The notes under the pieces are model-generated. The model was not told where the DNA came from, did not search any database, and saw nothing but the letters and a program-made list of their open reading frames with translations. A program made the position numbers and the translations under genes. Below are positions 17,018 to 24,939 of a stretch of 64,000 bases of DNA, one piece after another. Within the stretch, counting starts at the first letter, position 1. Every line of letters begins with the position of its first letter. This DNA comes from Streptosporangium amethystogenes (lineage in GTDB: Bacteria; Actinomycetota; Actinomycetes; Streptosporangiales; Streptosporangiaceae), in contig NZ_JOEQ01000012.1 in NCBI RefSeq assembly GCF_000721075.1, positions 186,001-250,000 on the forward strand, in the 5' to 3' direction.

Positions 17018-17364
17018 GGCTGGTGGCCGACCTCCCGTGGTCGCTTACGCCACCGCGTCACTGCGGTTGGCGCCGGATACTCGGTGCGTACACGCGGGGC
17101 ACGTGCACACTGTGCCAAGACTGCCAGGTGCCCGAGAGCGGTGTGGCAGCGGGTGGCTCGGTTGGGACACGCCCGTCCCTACCTCGAGCCTATGTTACTT
17201 TCCAGTAGCTTAGCCGCAAATCGCCAGGCCGGACGGCCGGCGACCGAGGCCCCAGAGCCCCCAGGGGCCCCGAACCACCATACCGAACTATATTCCGGTA
17301 CCTGTGCGCGGACCCCCTACTCCGGAAACGTACCCCCAGAACCGGTCTGAGGAGCTCCGCGCGC
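17018..17364. other. 347-bp gap between etfB and a kinase gene
   Basis: No gene is supported here. The gap holds a promoter candidate for etfBA near 17192-17219 and a lower-GC stretch around it. The rest (17220-17364) is C-rich and shows short self-complementary runs but no clear terminator for the minus-strand kinase gene, whose stop is at its right edge and whose transcript would run into this gap. Confidence 0.6.
17192..17219 (-). promoter_or_regulatory. Candidate etfBA promoter with a TACT-N4-AGTA palindrome
   Basis: Minus-strand TTGCGG (17214-17219) and TAACAT (17192-17197) are 16 bases apart. The inverted repeat TACT-TTCC-AGTA (17196-17207) overlaps the -10 element. Short palindromes of this sort are used by TetR-type regulators of fatty-acid genes in actinobacteria, so control by such a regulator is possible but unproved. 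Confidence 0.4.
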
Positions 17365-18603
17365 TCAGCTGGCCACCAGGATCCCTACCAGGACGAAGAC
17401 GACGGTGCCCAGCGCGAGTGCCAGGGTGATCGTGCTGAAGAACGCGCCGAGGGCCGCCCACAACGCGACGGCCCCGGCTCCCGCGGACAGATCGAGGATC
17501 GTGCGCCCCCGGTCCCTGCGGGCGAACAGGGCGATGCCCGCGTCGACGAGCATCACCGAGCCGTACCCGGTCAGCAGCAGCAGCGCCACCTCGGGCAGCG
17601 GTTCCCTGGCGGTCGCGGCCATCAGCGAGACGAGCAGGCCGGTGCCGACGACCCAGCGGCGGTGCAGCACGACTCTGCGACGCTCGCGGGCCTCCTCCAG
17701 CGTGGGCCTGCCCTGCCGCGGGCGGGGGCGGTCGCCCGGCCGCCACTCCCGGGTGGTGAGGCCGTGCATCCCGCTCTCCAGCACCGCGCGGGGCCGCGGC
17801 GGACCCACCACGGGGGCCGCACCCAGCCGTACCGGCAGCGTGCCCGCGTCAGGCCGGGCGGCGGGGTCGCGCAGCAGGCACTCCCGCAGCAGCGGCTCCA
17901 GCCAGCCGGGAACACCTTCGAGGTCGGGAGGGTGGTGGACGACGCGATAGCCGATCGCCGACGCCGGGCCCGTGCCGTAGGGGTGCCGTGCCGTGGACGC
18001 GTACGCCAGCGTCGCCCCGAAGGCGAAGACGTCGGCCTCGCTACCGGACCCGGTGCCCTCCAGCACCTCGGGCGCCAGGTAGCCGGGCGTGCCGAGCACC
18101 GCTCCAGAGGCCGTGACCGAGGGCGAGTCGAGCGCGCAGGCGATGCCGAAGTCGATGACGACCGGCTCGCCGTCGGTCAGGATCACGTTCGCGGGTTTGA
18201 GGTCGCGGTGCACCACCCCCGCGGCGTGCACGGCCGCCATGGCCTCGGCCAGACCGCGCGCCAGCCGTACGAGATCGTCGCCCACGACCGGCCCGTCCGC
18301 GCCGACCACCTCGCTGAGCGGGCGCCCCTGCACGTAGCGGGTGACCAGGTAGGGGCGTGCCCCGTCAAGGGAGGCGTCCAAAACCTCGGCGACGTGCGGG
18401 CCCCGGACCAACCGCATGGTCTCCACCTCGCGGGCCAGCCTGGTCAGTGCCGTCGCATCGGCCGCGACATGGGGATGCAGGATCTTGACCGCCACCGTAC
18501 GCCCCTCTGGGTCCAGCGCCAGGTGGACCTCGCCGAAGCCTCCGGCCCCCAGTCTCGACAGCAGGCGGTAGGGGCCAAGACGTTCACCGTCCGGCGCAAC
18601 CAT
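17365..18603 (-). CDS. Membrane-anchored Ser/Thr protein kinase
   Basis: The 412-residue product has a Hanks-type kinase domain (residues 5-265): glycine loop GAGGFGEVH, lysine in VAVKIL, catalytic HRDLKPANV and VIDFG. All catalytic residues are present. A linker rich in Pro/Arg follows, then three or four hydrophobic helices (about 310-412), so the kinase is tethered by its C-terminus with no extracellular sensor domain. ATG 18603 has GGAAGGAG four bases upstream; open frame beyond it is antisense shadow. It is divergent from the hemerythrin gene. Its kinase domain resembles those of the two kinases at 22984-27122, so it may share targets with them. Confidence 0.92.
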   Translation of the reverse strand: MVAPDGERLGPYRLLSRLGAGGFGEVHLALDPEGRTVAVKILHPHVAADATALTRLAREVETMRLVRGPHVAEVLDASLDGARPYLVTRYVQGRPLSEVVGADGPVVGDDLVRLARGLAEAMAAVHAAGVVHRDLKPANVILTDGEPVVIDFGIACALDSPSVTASGAVLGTPGYLAPEVLEGTGSGSEADVFAFGATLAYASTARHPYGTGPASAIGYRVVHHPPDLEGVPGWLEPLLRECLLRDPAARPDAGTLPVRLGAAPVVGPPRPRAVLESGMHGLTTREWRPGDRPRPRQGRPTLEEARERRRVVLHRRWVVGTGLLVSLMAATAREPLPEVALLLLTGYGSVMLVDAGIALFARRDRGRTILDLSAGAGAVALWAALGAFFSTITLALALGTVVFVLVGILVAS

Positions 18604-18828
18604 GCGACTCCTTCCGGCGGGTCTCCTCCATCGTGCCGCAGCGAGGGCGATCCCGCATCGGCTGGATGTCAGGAGACACCCATCGACGGACACGGGATGC
18701 AAACTAGAGGTTTCCCATCGACCACATCCGGTAACCGGGCTTGGGGCCGGCTTGGGGCCGATCTCCAAGGATCGCCCAAGAAAGCGGGGCCAACCTGTCG
18801 TCACCATCCCCGGGTGAGGAGAACCTCG

Positions 18829-19530
18829 ATGACGAACACACACCGCCCCGACGTCCCCCAGCTCAGGCTCCCCGGCCAGGCGGCGGCCGCCGACGGCCCG
18901 CTGGACCTGACGAACATGTACCTGGCCCACCACGGCTTCCGCCGCGACCTCGGCCGACTGCTCACCGCCGTGCGCGAGGTGCGGCTCGACGACCACAAAC
19001 GCGTCGGCGCCTTGGCCAAGCACCTCGGCTGGGTACTGCTGGTGCTGCACCACCACCACACGACCGAGGACACACTCACCTGGCCCCGGCTGAGGCAGCG
19101 GGCACCGGAGGCCGCCGCGACGATCGACGCGCTGGAGGCCGAACACCGGGAGGCCGACCGGTGGGTCGGGGAGGCCCAGAACGCCTCCACCGCGTTCGAG
19201 CACCACCCGACCGAGGAGGGCCGCACCAGGCTGGCCGGGGCGCTCCACTCGCTGGCCGACACGCTGGACACCCACCTGGCCCATGAGGAGACCGAAGGCA
19301 TCCCTCTGATGATGATCCACATCACACCGGAGGAGGCCGCCCAGGAGCACCGGAGCATCCGTGGGCAGTACGGCCTGCGCGGCATGACGAAGCTGGTCGC
19401 ATGGGTCACCTTCGATCTGCCTCCCGAAGCCGGGGAGCACCTGCGCAGGTTCGCCCCGAAGGATCTGCTGCTGCTCAGCAGGCTGGTCGGCCCCCGCTAC
19501 CGGCGGCGCATGGCCTACCTGTGGGGCTGA
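18829..19530 (+). CDS. Hemerythrin HHE-domain protein
   Basis: The 233-residue product has the HHE cation-binding helical bundle (about residues 30-165). Likely metal ligands are in MYLAHHGFRR, LHHHHTTEDTLTW and THLAHEE. Such domains bind a di-iron centre and sense or bind O2, NO or redox stress. The C-terminal 60 residues are a helical extension ending in PRYRRRMAYLWG. GAGGAG lies eight bases upstream of the ATG. The last 16 bp overlap the end of the convergent SARP gene. Its position beside two kinase loci hints at a redox-sensing role, which is inference only. Confidence 0.85.
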   Translation: MTNTHRPDVPQLRLPGQAAAADGPLDLTNMYLAHHGFRRDLGRLLTAVREVRLDDHKRVGALAKHLGWVLLVLHHHHTTEDTLTWPRLRQRAPEAAATIDALEAEHREADRWVGEAQNASTAFEHHPTEEGRTRLAGALHSLADTLDTHLAHEETEGIPLMMIHITPEEAAQEHRSIRGQYGLRGMTKLVAWVTFDLPPEAGEHLRRFAPKDLLLLSRLVGPRYRRRMAYLWG

Positions 19531-22500
19531 GCCCGCGCCACGAGGAGATCGAGCTCCGCGGCGCGGCCGACGTCGCCGGGGGCGCCACGGGTGCGCCTGA
19601 TCCCCGCCAGGTCGGAGGCGATGGCACCGACCAGCTCGTGGGCGTCCATCGCGACGGACACCGCCAGCGCGCGCTCGCCGTGCCCCACCGCGGCGTCGAG
19701 ATCGCCCAGCGCCCGCGCGAGCAGGCACAGCGACCGGCTGAGCGGCCACTGGATCATGCAGAGACCGCCCATCGACATCCGGTCCGCGTACGGCAGCACC
19801 TGCTCGTACAGCTCCGCGCACGCCCTCGCGTCGCCGAGCCGCGACCACACCTCGGCGCGTGAGCCGAGCTGCTGCAGGAACAGGAAGCTGTCGGTGACCG
19901 GAGGCAGCCGCTCCCAGGGGCCGACCAGCTCCCGCGCCCTGTCGATCCTGCCCACCGCGACCAGCAGCACCGCGTGGGCGTCCCTGACGACGTCGTCGAG
20001 GGGCCCGGTCCAGGCGTCCAGTGCCTCCAGCATCTCCTCGCCGAGTGCTCCCCCGCCGATACGGGCCAGCGCGAGCTGTAGGGCGCCCCCGGCGATGCTC
20101 ACCTCCGCACCCCACATCGAGGTGGCCCTGTGCGCGGCCGAGGTCTCCTCGAACAGGGCTTCGGCGGCGGTGATGTCACCGGAGAGCACCACGGTGCCGA
20201 ACCTGAGCCAGCCCAGTACGACCCGGACGTATGGCACGCGCAGCCGCTCGGCCAGGACCGTCGCCTCCTCAAGCACCTTCCTCGCCCTGCCGATCGCGGT
20301 GATCTCGAACAGCGCGGCGCTCAGGCAGGTCAGCCCGATCGTGAGCAGTTCCTCGTCGTCCTCGCCGCGACCGATGCCGACCATCTCCTCGGCGGCCGCG
20401 ATCCGCTGGTGTACGCCGTCCGCGGCCTGAAGAGCGAAGTAACGCGTGTAGAGCGCCCAGCCGAGCAGCAGCGGATCGCCCTCCTCGCGTGCCAGTTCCA
20501 CCGCCTCCTCACTCAGCCGGTCGCGCTCGGCGAGCGTGCTCCCCGGCAGGTAGGTACTGTCCAGCGCCAGGCAGGCCAGCACCCGCACGCGGGAGCGCCG
20601 GTCGAGCCCGGGGTCGGCCGCCAGCTCGGACAGCTCGGCGATCAGCTCGACGTCGTAGTGCCCGTGCTCCTCCCACGGGCGAAGAATCCGCCCTCCGTAC
20701 CCGGTGGCCGCTGCGACCCGGCGTCCCAGGTCACCCGCCTCGCGGGCCAGCCGCCGGGCGTCGTTCAGCGCGTCGCGCTGCCCCCGCGCGTCACCGGCCC
20801 CGATCCTGGCGTCCGCCAGCGCGAACAACAGGTCCATCCGGTCGGCCGGGGTGATCTCGGGGTCTCCCTCCGCCACCGTGACGGCCCTGCCAAGCAGCTC
20901 TGCCGCGGCGTCGTAGGCCCGCAGCCCCATCGCCTCGCGGGCGGCCCGCCAGGCGGAACGCCAGGCCCTCGGGGCGTGCCCGGCGGGCACGGCGAACAGC
21001 CAGTGGTGCGCGGCGGCTGCCAGCCGCTCGGACGCCGAACCGCCCTTCCTGCCATCGAGCACCCCGGCGATCCCGGCGTGCAGGCGTGCCCTGCGCAGCG
21101 GGGGAACGGCGTCGGCCAGTGCCTCCTGCACCAGGGCGTGCACGAACTTGAAGCGTCCCGGCCGCCCCTCCGCGATGAGCGCACCGGCCAGCGCGGGCTC
21201 CAGCCGGTCGAGCGTCTCATCGAGCGTCAGACCCATGACCTCCGCGACGAGCGCGGCCTCGAACTCGCGCCCGCTCACCGCGGCGACCCGGAGCGACTCG
21301 GCGGTCGGGCCCGGCATCCTTCCCACCCGGCCCATGACGACGTCGCGCACTCCCAGCGGCAACGCGCCCAGTGGATCCGCTCCGGGGGACATGTGGCGAA
21401 CGAGTTCGGTGACGAAGAACGGGTTGCCGCCGGTGCGGTCGTGGAGCGAGCGCAGGACCTCCGCCGGCGTGCCCTCGGGGGTGAGCCCGCCCAGCTCCTC
21501 CGCGGTCAGCCCGGAGAGCGGCAGCCGTACGGTGTGCCTGCGGGACAGCGCCTCGAAGGCGTCGGCGAGCGCACCCGAGGGCGGCGAGTGGACCCGCGCG
21601 GTGCCCGCGATCGCCAGCGCCCCGTCGGTGAAGGTCTCGGCGAGGTAGCCGAGCAGCCGCAGCGAGGACGGGTCGGCCCAGTGCAGGTCGTCCAGGACCA
21701 CGAGGACGGGCTGGACCGCCGCGGCGGCGGCCAGCACCCGCGCGGCGGCCTGGTAGGTACGGAAGCGCGAACCCTCCGGGTCCGTCGGCGTCGCCGAACC
21801 GATGCCGGGCAGGTTGTCCCTGACGTCCTCCGCCTGTGTGGGGAGCGTCCCGGTCAACTGCTCCAGAACGGTAACCCAGGGCCAGAACGCGGGCGCCCCC
21901 TCGGTCGCCGCGCACCGTCCCACCGCGACGGTGAATCCCCGCGCCTGGGCTCCGCTCACCATCTCCTCGGCCAGCCGGGTCTTCCCGATGCCCGGCTCCC
22001 CGGTGATCAGCACGAATCCGGGCTCGCCCCCGGCGACCTGGTCGAGGACCCCCCGCACCGCGGCGAGCTCGGCCCCACGTCCGACCGGCCTCCGCCGCAC
22101 CGCGCCGAGTTCCCGGGGCCGCGCCTCGCGAGGGCCGGTGGCCACGGTCACGGGGGCCGTGCCGCCCTGGACTCCGGGAACCCCCGGTTGCAGGCTCGGC
22201 GCCTGGGCGAGGATGTCACGCTCCAGGGTGCGCAGCTCGTTGCCGGGGTCGATACCCAGCTCCTCTGCGAGGACCCGGCGCGCGGTGCGCAGGGTGTCGA
22301 GGGCCTCACCCTGGCGCCCGCTCCGGTAGAGCGCCAGTGCCCGCAGCCCCCACAGCCGCTCGCGCAACGGGTGCTCGCGCGTCATGGCCTCCAGGTCGCC
22401 CAGCACCTCGGTGTGGCGGGCCTGCTCGATGACGGCGGCCACCCGCAACTCGTGGGCGCGCTCCCGGGCCTCGACCAGCCGCGCCTGGGCGGCCATGACG

Positions 22501-22940
22501 TACTCCTGCCCGTCGAGGTCGGCGTAGGGGTCGCCCCACCACAGCTCCAGCGCGCAGGTCGCGACCCGCTCCACCTCGGCGGGCACCTTCGCCCTGCCCG
22601 CCTCCTCGACGAGGCGGAGGAAGCGCACGGCGTCGACGTGCCCCGGATCGATCCGCAGTGCGTAGCCGACCGGGCCGAGCGTGAGCAGCCTGCTCGGGGC
22701 CCGGGGTGCCCGTTTCGGCTCCAGCGCCCTGCGCAGGCTGGAGACGTAGGCGTGCAGTGAGGCCGTCGCCTCGGCGGGGGCGTTGCGGCCCCAGATCCGC
22801 TCGGTCAGGACCGCCGGGCTGACCGGCCGCCCCTCGGCGAGCACCAGGATCGCGAGCAGCATCCGAGGCTTGAGCGGCCCCACCTTGTGGGGCCGCCCGT
22901 CGCGTACGATCTCGACCGGCCCGAGCACCCGGATCTCCAC
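19515..22940 (-). CDS. Large SARP-type regulator with ATPase and TPR-like region (AfsR-like)
   Basis: The 1141-residue product starts with an OmpR-like winged helix (residues 1-95), then the bacterial transcriptional activation domain (about 96-240, ending DPGNELRTLERDILAQ). An AAA/NB-ARC-type ATPase follows (about 280-480) with Walker A GEPGIGKTRL at K320 and Walker B VLVVLDDLHWAD. The last 500 residues are alanine-rich helices like TPR repeats. This is the plan of AfsR and other large SARPs, which activate secondary metabolism and are phosphorylated by AfsK-type kinases. GTG 22940 has AAGG nine bases upstream. It is 43 bp downstream of two kinase genes on the same strand, so it is the third gene of that operon. 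Confidence 0.9.
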   Translation of the reverse strand: MEIRVLGPVEIVRDGRPHKVGPLKPRMLLAILVLAEGRPVSPAVLTERIWGRNAPAEATASLHAYVSSLRRALEPKRAPRAPSRLLTLGPVGYALRIDPGHVDAVRFLRLVEEAGRAKVPAEVERVATCALELWWGDPYADLDGQEYVMAAQARLVEARERAHELRVAAVIEQARHTEVLGDLEAMTREHPLRERLWGLRALALYRSGRQGEALDTLRTARRVLAEELGIDPGNELRTLERDILAQAPSLQPGVPGVQGGTAPVTVATGPREARPRELGAVRRRPVGRGAELAAVRGVLDQVAGGEPGFVLITGEPGIGKTRLAEEMVSGAQARGFTVAVGRCAATEGAPAFWPWVTVLEQLTGTLPTQAEDVRDNLPGIGSATPTDPEGSRFRTYQAAARVLAAAAAVQPVLVVLDDLHWADPSSLRLLGYLAETFTDGALAIAGTARVHSPPSGALADAFEALSRRHTVRLPLSGLTAEELGGLTPEGTPAEVLRSLHDRTGGNPFFVTELVRHMSPGADPLGALPLGVRDVVMGRVGRMPGPTAESLRVAAVSGREFEAALVAEVMGLTLDETLDRLEPALAGALIAEGRPGRFKFVHALVQEALADAVPPLRRARLHAGIAGVLDGRKGGSASERLAAAAHHWLFAVPAGHAPRAWRSAWRAAREAMGLRAYDAAAELLGRAVTVAEGDPEITPADRMDLLFALADARIGAGDARGQRDALNDARRLAREAGDLGRRVAAATGYGGRILRPWEEHGHYDVELIAELSELAADPGLDRRSRVRVLACLALDSTYLPGSTLAERDRLSEEAVELAREEGDPLLLGWALYTRYFALQAADGVHQRIAAAEEMVGIGRGEDDEELLTIGLTCLSAALFEITAIGRARKVLEEATVLAERLRVPYVRVVLGWLRFGTVVLSGDITAAEALFEETSAAHRATSMWGAEVSIAGGALQLALARIGGGALGEEMLEALDAWTGPLDDVVRDAHAVLLVAVGRIDRARELVGPWERLPPVTDSFLFLQQLGSRAEVWSRLGDARACAELYEQVLPYADRMSMGGLCMIQWPLSRSLCLLARALGDLDAAVGHGERALAVSVAMDAHELVGAIASDLAGIRRTRGAPGDVGRAAELDLLVARAQPHR

Positions 22941-22983
22941 GGGTCCGCCTTCACCGGCGATTCCGCCTCCGCCAGCGATATCG

Positions 22984-24939
22984 TCACTTCCAGAACGTCA
23001 GGAAGCCGAGACCGAGGCTGGTCATCAGGTCGTCGAGGAGGCCACCGATGAGATCGAGCACGCCCATCGCGCCCTCGTTCGCCGACTGCCGCCACTGCGC
23101 CGTGAGGCTGTCGACCACATCGGTCGGCTGCTGCCACGGGGTGAAGGAGGGGACCACGCTCAGCGCGGCCATCACCGCGAAGAACGCCAGCGTGCCCAGG
23201 ATGATCGTGGTCACCATGCCCGCGCCAGGACTCCGGATGATCCCGCTCAGCGCGCGGGCGACGGCCTTGCGCGGCTTGCCGCCGCCCGGAAGGACGAACA
23301 GCCCGGCCGCGAAGGCGCCGGCCGCGTAGGCGGCCGCGTGGTTCTTGTTCATGTCACCGGCGTAGACCAGGAACCCCCACACGCACATGCCGAACATGGC
23401 GGAGAGCATTGAGGTGATCAGCGTCCCGAACGTGGCCCTGATCAGTGCCCACGGGGTGCCGAGCAGCGCGAGCAGGGGGTCGGTGGCGCTGCTGCCCCTG
23501 ATGGAGCGGCGCTGGACCAGGTCCCCGAACAGGTACTCCCCCACCCGCAGGCAGAGTGCGGCGGCCAGCGCGAACACGCTCACCACCACCGGCAGCATGC
23601 AGGCCGCCGCCACCAGGATCGTCAGCAGCAGGAACGCGGCCAGCGGGTGGCTGGCGCGGTAGCGCTCCTGCGGCGGGGTTCTGGGCGCGGGTGCGGGCCG
23701 CTCCTGCGTCGGGGTGTGCGGCCGTGCCTGGACCGGCGGCGGGTAGTGCCTCGACGGGCCGGTAGGCGGCGGCGCCGGGTATCCGGCCACCCGCTGGTCG
23801 GGGTAGGGCGGCGGTGCCGCGCCCCTGGCATGCGTCGGGGGCGTCGCGGGGACGTAGGGCGGCGGCTGGGGGGCCGGGACGTACGGCGGCGGGGCGGTCC
23901 CCGTGCCGGACGCCTGGCCGGACTCCTGCCTCGGCCTGCGCTCGCGCCGCTCCGGCTTGGCGTACTCGACCGGCGGGAGCAGGTCGGCGTAGCCGTCGTC
24001 CTGCGGCAGGACACGGGTGCCGCTCGGCGGGGGCGGCGGGCTCTGGCCGTCCAGGATCCTGGTGCCGTCGGTGTTGAGGATCTTCGTCCCGCCGTCGAGG
24101 ACGGCGGTGGGCGGTGTCTCGTGGAAGGTCGTCACCGTCGGGTCGAGGGCGCGGGCCATCCGGTGCAGCTCCGTCGCGGACGGCCGGGCGGCGGGGTCGA
24201 CGGCCAGTGCCCGCCTGAGCCAGGCTCGCAGCCATTCGGGGGCCTTGTCGACGTTCGCCCGGCCCTCCATGATGTTGAAGCAGACGACCTCGAAGCTACC
24301 CGTGCCGAACGGCGGCTGACCGGTCGCGCCGAAGAAGACCGTCGAGGCCAGCGCGTGCACGTCGGCCGCCTGGGTGATCTCGGAGTCACGGATGATCTCC
24401 GGGGCGAGGTAGCCGGGGGTGCCGACGAACATGCCGGTCTGGGTCAGCCTGGTCGCGTTGACCAGGTGCGCGATGCCGAAGTCGATGACCAGCGGGTCAC
24501 CGTTGACGATCATCACGTTGGACGGCTTGAAGTCGCGGTGGATGACGTCGGCGGCGTGGATGGCCACCAGTGCCGCGCACATGCCCTGCGCCAGCCGGAT
24601 GACCTGGTCGGCGGGGAGCGGGCCGTCCTGCAGGACGGTCTCCTCCAGCGTGCGCCCGGGGGCGAACCGGGTCACGATGTAGGGCTGTCTGGCCGTCAGT
24701 TCGGCGTCGAGCACCTCGGCGACGTGTGGGCTGCGCACCCGCCGCATGGTCTCCACCTCGCGGGTGAGCCGGTCACGGGCCTTGAGGTCGGCCGCCACGT
24801 GCGGGTGCAGGACCTTGACGGCCACCTCGCGCCCGTCCTCGTCGACCCCGAGGTGGACGACGCCCATACCGCCCTCGCCGATCTTTCTGAGCAGCCGGTA
24901 CGGGCCCAGCCTCTCGGGCGCCCGCGTGTCCCCCGTCAT
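22984..24939 (-). CDS. Membrane Ser/Thr protein kinase, second gene of the kinase-SARP operon
   Basis: The 651-residue product has a complete kinase domain (residues 10-275): GEGGMGVVH, VAVKVL, HRDFKPSN and VIDFG. A long Pro/Gly/Tyr-rich region (about 325-460) follows, with many PPPY-type motifs, and then several membrane helices to the C-terminus. The plan is inverted relative to PknB: no outside sensor, with the tail in the membrane. ATG 24939 shares its A with the TGA of the preceding kinase gene (TGATG), so the two are translationally coupled. The downstream SARP is the obvious candidate substrate, by analogy with AfsK and AfsR. Confidence 0.92.
   Translation of the reverse strand: MTGDTRAPERLGPYRLLRKIGEGGMGVVHLGVDEDGREVAVKVLHPHVAADLKARDRLTREVETMRRVRSPHVAEVLDAELTARQPYIVTRFAPGRTLEETVLQDGPLPADQVIRLAQGMCAALVAIHAADVIHRDFKPSNVMIVNGDPLVIDFGIAHLVNATRLTQTGMFVGTPGYLAPEIIRDSEITQAADVHALASTVFFGATGQPPFGTGSFEVVCFNIMEGRANVDKAPEWLRAWLRRALAVDPAARPSATELHRMARALDPTVTTFHETPPTAVLDGGTKILNTDGTRILDGQSPPPPPSGTRVLPQDDGYADLLPPVEYAKPERRERRPRQESGQASGTGTAPPPYVPAPQPPPYVPATPPTHARGAAPPPYPDQRVAGYPAPPPTGPSRHYPPPVQARPHTPTQERPAPAPRTPPQERYRASHPLAAFLLLTILVAAACMLPVVVSVFALAAALCLRVGEYLFGDLVQRRSIRGSSATDPLLALLGTPWALIRATFGTLITSMLSAMFGMCVWGFLVYAGDMNKNHAAAYAAGAFAAGLFVLPGGGKPRKAVARALSGIIRSPGAGMVTTIILGTLAFFAVMAALSVVPSFTPWQQPTDVVDSLTAQWRQSANEGAMGVLDLIGGLLDDLMTSLGLGFLTFWK

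Noticed and set aside
20130..22760. A long open frame opposite the SARP gene
   Set aside because: It is a shadow of codon-position GC bias, has no homologous motif and lies wholly antisense to a well-supported gene. The same applies to the long frames opposite etfBA (15215-17350), the first kinase (25545-27176) and glgP (38433-41039).
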